From: Schleiferiaceae bacterium
GTDB taxonomy: Bacteria > Bacteroidota > Bacteroidia > Flavobacteriales > Schleiferiaceae
Direction of reading: 5' to 3'
Assembly: GCA_025210575.1 (NCBI GenBank)
Contig: JAOARK010000555.1
Coordinates: forward strand, 1 to 10,406
Length of the DNA: 10,406 nucleotides
Below are positions 6,558-10,406 of this stretch, piece by piece (positions within the stretch are counted from its first letter, which is position 1; each line of letters begins with the position of its first letter). Position numbers and translations under genes: made by a program. The notes under the pieces were generated by a model. It was not told the DNA's origin and did not search any database. It saw nothing but the letters and a program-made list of their open reading frames with translations.

Positions 6558-6785
6558 ATGAAAAAGTTTCTATACATCACATTCTTAGTTCTGTCTCTTT
6601 TTGTATTTCAAACAGCCGAGGCCCAGTGTTCTATGTGTAAAGCTGTCGCTGAAAGTAATCTTGAAGGTGGAGGTGCCGCTGCAGTAGGCCTGAACAACGG
6701 AATTATGTATCTCATGGCTTTCCCTTATATCATGATGGCCACTATCGCATTTCTTTGGTATAGACATAAAAAGGCAGACAAGTAG
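6558..6785 (+). CDS. Small exported CxxC protein with one membrane helix
   Basis: A 75-residue protein that I cannot assign to a characterised family. Residues 1-22 look like a signal peptide (K-K, hydrophobic core, T-A-E-A before Gln23). The mature protein would begin Q-C-S-M-C-K, with a CxxC motif at C24 and C27. A Gly/Ala-rich linker follows (37-45), then L-N-N-G-I-M-Y-L-M (45-53), a single helix at about 48-67, and a basic tail Y-R-H-K-K. Cleavage would leave the CxxC in the periplasm and the basic tail in the cytoplasm, in line with the positive-inside rule. The gene starts one base after the DUF420 stop and ends the oxidase cluster, so it is very likely translated with it. A role in copper or thiol handling during oxidase assembly is inference. 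I recall similar short C-A-M-C-R proteins next to DUF420 genes in other Flavobacteriia. Confidence 0.85.
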   Translation: MKKFLYITFLVLSLFVFQTAEAQCSMCKAVAESNLEGGGAAAVGLNNGIMYLMAFPYIMMATIAFLWYRHKKADK

Positions 6786-6838
6786 ATTGTTGAAGGTTAA
6801 TGTTTTGCAAAAGCTACTGCAAGACATTACTTAAATTT

Positions 6839-6846
6839 TATATTTG
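6839..6846 (+). promoter_or_regulatory. Probable -7 element of the tolC promoter
   Basis: TATATTTG matches the Bacteroidota -7 consensus TAnnTTTG at all fixed positions. At the expected 19-base spacing the upstream element is only ACTG (6816-6819), two of four matches to TTTG, so the promoter would be weak or activator-dependent. The start point would be near 6851-6853, about 35 bases before the tolC ATG. It lies in the 102-base gap between the oxidase cluster and the efflux genes. Confidence 0.5.
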
Positions 6847-6862
6847 TTCTGCTGCAAAACCC

Positions 6863-6880
6863 TTATACTGCTTAGTATAA
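6863..6880. repeat. Inverted repeat just before tolC
   Basis: TTATACT (6863-6869) and AGTATAA (6874-6880) are perfect 7-base inverted arms around a four-base loop. The repeat lies downstream of the proposed -7 element and ends 7 bases before the tolC ATG, so it covers the place where a ribosome would bind. It could be an operator half-site pair or a 5'-leader hairpin. The stem is AT-rich and not followed by a T run, so it is not a terminator. Confidence 0.5.
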
Positions 6881-6887
6881 AGAAACT

Positions 6888-8339
6888 ATGAAAAAACTAA
6901 TTGTATCCCTTTTTGTCTTAATGGGGTTTCACGTTGTGGGCCAAAATCAATGGACCTTAGAACAATGTGTTGAATATGCTTTTGAGAATAATCTTCAAAT
7001 AAAGCAAAGCACTTTAGCAATTGATCAGGCGAGAGTAGAAAGAAATGCGGCTAAAGCCAATGCTGCTCCAAATCTAAATTTTAACACAGGGTATTTCTGG
7101 CAATTTGGTAGTTCTATTGATCCCGTAACAAATACACGTACACTAGGGGGGACAAACGCACAGACCAATTCTTCTACTTTAAGTGCTAATTGGACCATAT
7201 TCGGAGGATTGGATAATTACAACGCCATAAAGCAAACCAAGCTAGATTATTTGGTAGCTACATATAACCTTGAGGACATGCGCAATGATGTGGCGATAAA
7301 CATAGCAGGTCAATATCTTCAAGTGTTATTCAATAAAGAGGTGGTTAATATCAATACGCTTGTATTAGAAAATAGCGAAAAGCTTTACTTACAAACAAAG
7401 AAGAGATATGAAGCGGGTGCTGTTGCTAAAGGGGATCTGCTTCAAATAGAAGCGCAAAAAGCAAGTGATGAGCAGGCTCTTGTTGCGGCTGAGAATAACT
7501 TGAACTTAAGTGTATTGCAATTGGCACAAACACTACAGCTTGATACAATTGCTGATTTTGATATTGTGGCTCCAGAGTTAGAGTTGCCTGACAGTTATTT
7601 AATGGCAATGTCTCCAGATGATATTTATTATCAGGCGATTGACTTACAGCCAGGAGTAAAAAGTGCTGAGTACAACGTTTTGAGCTCTGAATATGCCGTA
7701 TCTAGAAGTAAGGCTGGGTATATGCCAAGATTGACATTAAGCGCCCAGTTGAACTCTAACTTTTCTACGCGTGCTCCAGACTTTTCTCAAGACAACGTTA
7801 CAGCAACAAATCCGAGTGTAATTGGCCAAGTGCCTAATCCTGTTGACCCAACTAACCCCATCTTAGTATATGATTTTGGTGGATTTGACCTGATTGATGA
7901 TTCTCGATATCCAGCATTTGGTACGCAATACGAGAATAACTTTAACCAGTTTATTGGATTCAACTTACAAGTTCCAATATTCAATAACTTAAATGTTAAG
8001 CGAAATGTAAGTAACTCCAAGCTGCAACTTGAAAACAGCAAGGTGGCCTATGAACAGGCTAAGATGGATTTTAGGCAGACAGTACAACGTGCGCATTCCG
8101 ATGCCCTAGCTTCTTACAAATCATATCAGAGTGCTGTTAAAAGTGTGGAAAGCAACAAAGAGAGTTTTGAATATGCTGAGAAAAGAAGGCAGGAAGGAGC
8201 GATTAATCAGTATGAATATGATAATGCTAGAATTCTTTATCTAAACGCCATCTCTCAACAATTGCAATCTAAGTACGATTACATTTTCAAAATTAAAGTT
8301 CTAGAGTTTTACCTCAGTAACAAGCTAAGTTTGGATTAA
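6888..8339 (+). CDS. TolC-family outer-membrane efflux protein
   Basis: A 483-residue outer-membrane channel that would form the exit duct of a tripartite efflux or type I secretion system. A signal peptide covers residues 1-18, ending before Gln19. The mature start W-T-L-E-Q-C-V-E-Y-A (22-31) is typical of the family. The two OEP repeats show as long helical stretches at about 24-215 and 245-475. Matching segments are K-K-R-Y-E-A-G-A-V-A-K-G-D-L (171-184) and E-K-R-R-Q-E-G-A-I-N-Q-Y-E-Y (431-444). Likely beta-strand and surface-loop regions lie at about 62-105 and 282-365; the second has an Asn/Pro/Asp-rich loop (300-345) that probably faces outside. The gene is complete and of usual length for Bacteroidota. 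The adaptor gene follows 3 bases later. The cargo cannot be read from sequence. Confidence 0.93.
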   Translation: MKKLIVSLFVLMGFHVVGQNQWTLEQCVEYAFENNLQIKQSTLAIDQARVERNAAKANAAPNLNFNTGYFWQFGSSIDPVTNTRTLGGTNAQTNSSTLSANWTIFGGLDNYNAIKQTKLDYLVATYNLEDMRNDVAINIAGQYLQVLFNKEVVNINTLVLENSEKLYLQTKKRYEAGAVAKGDLLQIEAQKASDEQALVAAENNLNLSVLQLAQTLQLDTIADFDIVAPELELPDSYLMAMSPDDIYYQAIDLQPGVKSAEYNVLSSEYAVSRSKAGYMPRLTLSAQLNSNFSTRAPDFSQDNVTATNPSVIGQVPNPVDPTNPILVYDFGGFDLIDDSRYPAFGTQYENNFNQFIGFNLQVPIFNNLNVKRNVSNSKLQLENSKVAYEQAKMDFRQTVQRAHSDALASYKSYQSAVKSVESNKESFEYAEKRRQEGAINQYEYDNARILYLNAISQQLQSKYDYIFKIKVLEFYLSNKLSLD

Positions 8340-8342
8340 CCT

Positions 8343-9653
8343 ATGAGTAAAAGGACCAAGATAATTATCGGTATTGCAGTTATTGTATTAGTATCTGTTG
8401 GGATAGGCTTGAAAAAGTCGGGCAAGATTGGCTCGTCAGGTCGAGGACTTGAAGTAGAATTAGGCGAAGCTAAAAAAGTGACCATTATTGAAACGGTTAC
8501 AGCAAGTGGAAAAATTCAGCCAGAAATTGAAATCAAGTTATCACCTGAGGTAAGTGGTGAAATCATTGAATTGAATGTAAAAGAAGGAGATAAAGTAAAA
8601 GGTGGTGATGTTTTGGTGAAAATCAATCCTGATCTCTATGAAACATCTGTAACCCGAGCTAAAGCTGCAGTAAAATCAGCCGAAGCAGCAGTGAGTCAAT
8701 CTGAAGCACAGTTTAATGAGGCAGAGAAAAGCTATAACAGAAATAAAAGTTTAAAGGATCAAGACGTTATCTCACAAGCAGAGTTTGATGCTTCTCAACG
8801 AATGTATAATGTAGCGCTTCATCAATTGGAGGCTTCTGAAAGTCAGTTAGAAAGTGCCAGGGCTACCTTAAAAGAGGCGCGTCAGAATCTAAAGAGAACC
8901 ACAATTGTTGCTCCACAAGATGGAAGTATATCTGTATTAAATGTTGAATTGGGAGAGCGCGTGGTTGGAACCGCTCAAATGGCAGGTACAGAACTTTTAC
9001 GTGTAGCCAATCTTGAGAACATGGAGGTGCTGGTTGAAGTGAATGAGAACGATATCGTTCGTGTAAGCCTTGGAGATACTGCAAATGTTGAGGTTGATGC
9101 CTATTTAGATAGAATGTTTAAAGGTGTGGTTACCGAAATAGCGAATTCGGCTAACTTGTTGGGTGTGTCTGCAGACCAGGTTACCACCTTTGAGGTGAAA
9201 GTTCGCATCTTGCCAGAGTCTTATGAGGATATGGATCTGAATGGCAAAGAGTCTCCCTTTAGACCAGGTATGACTGCCACGGTAGACATTCTTACAGAAG
9301 TTGCAGACGGTATTTTATCGGTACCAATCGCAGCAGTTTCTACACGCACCGATACTGCAGCAACTTCTAGATTTTCTAAAAAGAAAAAAGAAGATGGGGA
9401 GGAAGCTACAAATACTTCTGAAGAGGAAGAGGAGTATGAAGTAGTGTTCGTAACCAATGGAAAACGTGCAAAACTGAAGGTGGTAACCACCGGAATTCAA
9501 GACGACAAAAACATAGAAATTAAGTCAGGGCTGGAAGAAGGCGAGGAGATTATTGTTGGTCCTTACAGCGCTGTTTCGAAGAAACTAATGAACGACTCTG
9601 AAATTCAATTAAAAGAAGAGACCTCTAAAGGCACAGAGGAAAAGGAAGAGTAA
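8343..9653 (+). CDS. Efflux periplasmic adaptor (HlyD/MacA/RND membrane-fusion family)
   Basis: A 436-residue adaptor that links an inner-membrane pump to the TolC-type channel encoded just upstream. An N-terminal helix (about 6-23) anchors it. The first half of the biotinyl-lipoyl-like domain is at 50-97 (T-A-S-G-K-I-Q-P, then V-K-E-G-D-K-V-K-G-G-D-V-L). A helical hairpin rich in Ala, Glu and Gln follows (about 100-183). The second lipoyl half is at 186-222 (I-V-A-P-Q-D-G-S-I), then beta-barrel (225-320, with F-R-P-G-M-T-A at 306-312) and membrane-proximal domains. A charged low-complexity stretch at 345-365 (K-K-K-K then mostly Glu) interrupts the membrane-proximal part, and the last 15 residues are also mainly Lys/Glu. 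The overall plan resembles MacA, but an RND partner is also possible. No pump gene is in the window. Confidence 0.92.
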   Translation: MSKRTKIIIGIAVIVLVSVGIGLKKSGKIGSSGRGLEVELGEAKKVTIIETVTASGKIQPEIEIKLSPEVSGEIIELNVKEGDKVKGGDVLVKINPDLYETSVTRAKAAVKSAEAAVSQSEAQFNEAEKSYNRNKSLKDQDVISQAEFDASQRMYNVALHQLEASESQLESARATLKEARQNLKRTTIVAPQDGSISVLNVELGERVVGTAQMAGTELLRVANLENMEVLVEVNENDIVRVSLGDTANVEVDAYLDRMFKGVVTEIANSANLLGVSADQVTTFEVKVRILPESYEDMDLNGKESPFRPGMTATVDILTEVADGILSVPIAAVSTRTDTAATSRFSKKKKEDGEEATNTSEEEEEYEVVFVTNGKRAKLKVVTTGIQDDKNIEIKSGLEEGEEIIVGPYSAVSKKLMNDSEIQLKEETSKGTEEKEE

Positions 9654-9656
9654 TTT

Positions 9657-10340
9657 ATGTTTCGAGCCTTACTCATAGAAAGTTCATCTAAGAATTGTTC
9701 TGTTGCTGTTTGCACAGAATATGCCCTCTTGGCTGTAAGAGAATTGGCTAATGATCAGTATGTGCATTCAGAGAAGCTCCATGTATTCATCAAAGAAGTA
9801 ATGGAGGAAGCGCAGATCGGGTATGACGAACTATCGGTCATTGCTGTTGGCAAGGGGCCGGGTTCATATACAGGCCTAAGAATAGGTGTTTCTGCAGCCA
9901 AAGGATTGAGTTACGTGAATTCTACACCCATTGTAGCCTTAGACAGTTTGACCATTCTCGCATCTAATTTATTTGGCACAAATTTAGGGTTGATCGTTCC
10001 TTTAATGGATGCTAGGCGCATGGAAGTTTACCAAGCTGTGTTTAATCCTGTAGGTGAAATGGTGAGACCTATTGAGGCGAAAATTTTAGATGAACAATCG
10101 TATGTGGATCTGCTAGATCAAGGCATGGTGCATTTTGTTGGTGACGGTTGCGAGAAGGCAAAAGAGGTGATTAAGCATGAAAATGCCATTTTTCATACTG
10201 AATTGAAGTACCCATCAGTTAAACAAATGAAAGCCCTATCAGTCAAAAAATTTGACGATAAGGCTTTTGAAGATGTGGCATATTTTGAGCCGTATTATTT
10301 AAAAGATTTCATAGCGGGTAAACCCAAGAAACTCCTATAG
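9657..10340 (+). CDS. tsaB: tRNA threonylcarbamoyladenosine biosynthesis protein TsaB
   Basis: A 227-residue ASKHA-fold protein that pairs with TsaD and TsaE to put threonylcarbamoyl on A37 of ANN-decoding tRNAs; TsaB is the non-catalytic dimerisation partner of TsaD. The start L-L-I-E-S-S-S-K-N-C-S-V-A-V (5-18) and the G-K-G-P-G-S-Y-T-G-L-R-I-G-V-S-A-A-K-G-L segment (65-84) are the family signature. M-D-A-R-R-M-E-V-Y (117-125) and the terminal E-P-Y-Y-L-K-D-F (211-218) also match. The length is typical. The ATG is 3 bases after the adaptor stop, with an AAGGAAGAG purine run just ahead as a ribosome site. It is a housekeeping cytoplasmic gene, and its place behind an efflux pair is, from memory, common in Flavobacteriia. 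Confidence 0.95.
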   Translation: MFRALLIESSSKNCSVAVCTEYALLAVRELANDQYVHSEKLHVFIKEVMEEAQIGYDELSVIAVGKGPGSYTGLRIGVSAAKGLSYVNSTPIVALDSLTILASNLFGTNLGLIVPLMDARRMEVYQAVFNPVGEMVRPIEAKILDEQSYVDLLDQGMVHFVGDGCEKAKEVIKHENAIFHTELKYPSVKQMKALSVKKFDDKAFEDVAYFEPYYLKDFIAGKPKKLL

Positions 10341-10406
10341 TCCTATTTCTACTTGAAATCTACACATTTTTGGATGAGCTTTTTCTAATCTTGTCGTGCA
10401 TAAGTA

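Noticed and set aside
6558..6640. Lipoprotein signal at the Cys of the small CxxC protein
   Set aside because: The residues before Cys24 are E-A-Q, which do not fit a lipobox; ordinary cleavage before Gln23 is more likely.
8863..9500. Repeat-rich DNA or recombination site in the adaptor gene
   Set aside because: The repeated look comes from Glu/Lys and Ala/Glu codons in the coiled-coil and charged stretches, not from true direct repeats.
10369..10393. TTTG and TAATCTTG as a promoter for a gene beyond the window
   Set aside because: The -7 copy has one mismatch and the spacer is only 13 bases, well short of 17-19.

Overview
The window reads as a chromosomal segment from a Bacteroidota bacterium, most likely a marine-type member of the Flavobacteriales. 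Supporting signs are the AT-rich coding sequence, weak Shine-Dalgarno signals, signal peptides that end just before a Gln, small secreted TonB C-terminal-domain proteins, two matches to the Bacteroidota -7 promoter element TAnnTTTG, and an oxidase gene order that I recall from this phylum. All genes are on the + strand. I see no RNA gene, insertion sequence, CRISPR array or phage gene.

Region 1 (1-2293) holds three related TonB C-terminal-domain genes. The first is cut by the window edge and ends at a strong intrinsic terminator. cysQ, for 3'(2'),5'-bisphosphate nucleotidase, follows, and then two further TonB_C proteins with signal peptides. The last of these also carries what looks like a carboxypeptidase-regulatory-like beta-sandwich domain.

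Region 2 (2294-6785) is a tight seven-gene cluster for a caa3-type cytochrome c oxidase. It begins at a near-perfect Bacteroidota promoter (2408-2438). In order it contains heme o synthase (ctaB), two five-helix subunit III paralogues, the small subunit IV, the copper chaperone SCO1/SenC, a DUF420 (CtaM/YozB-like) membrane protein, and a 75-residue exported protein with a CxxC motif and one membrane helix. The catalytic subunits I and II are not in the window. The genes cover heme farnesylation, oxidase structural subunits and probable copper delivery. The unnamed CxxC protein is the best candidate for an undescribed assembly factor.

Region 3 (6786-10406) starts with a 102-base gap holding a second -7-like element and several small palindromes. 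It then has a TolC-family outer-membrane channel, an RND/MacA-type periplasmic adaptor and tsaB, each 3 bases apart and probably cotranscribed. No inner-membrane pump for the efflux pair is present. The last 66 bases contain no recognisable gene.

Most of this is ordinary core genome. The points most worth a second look are the CxxC protein, the roughly 120-residue periplasmic insert in the second subunit III, the TonB_C paralogue cluster, the ctaB promoter and start, and the inverted repeats ahead of tolC.
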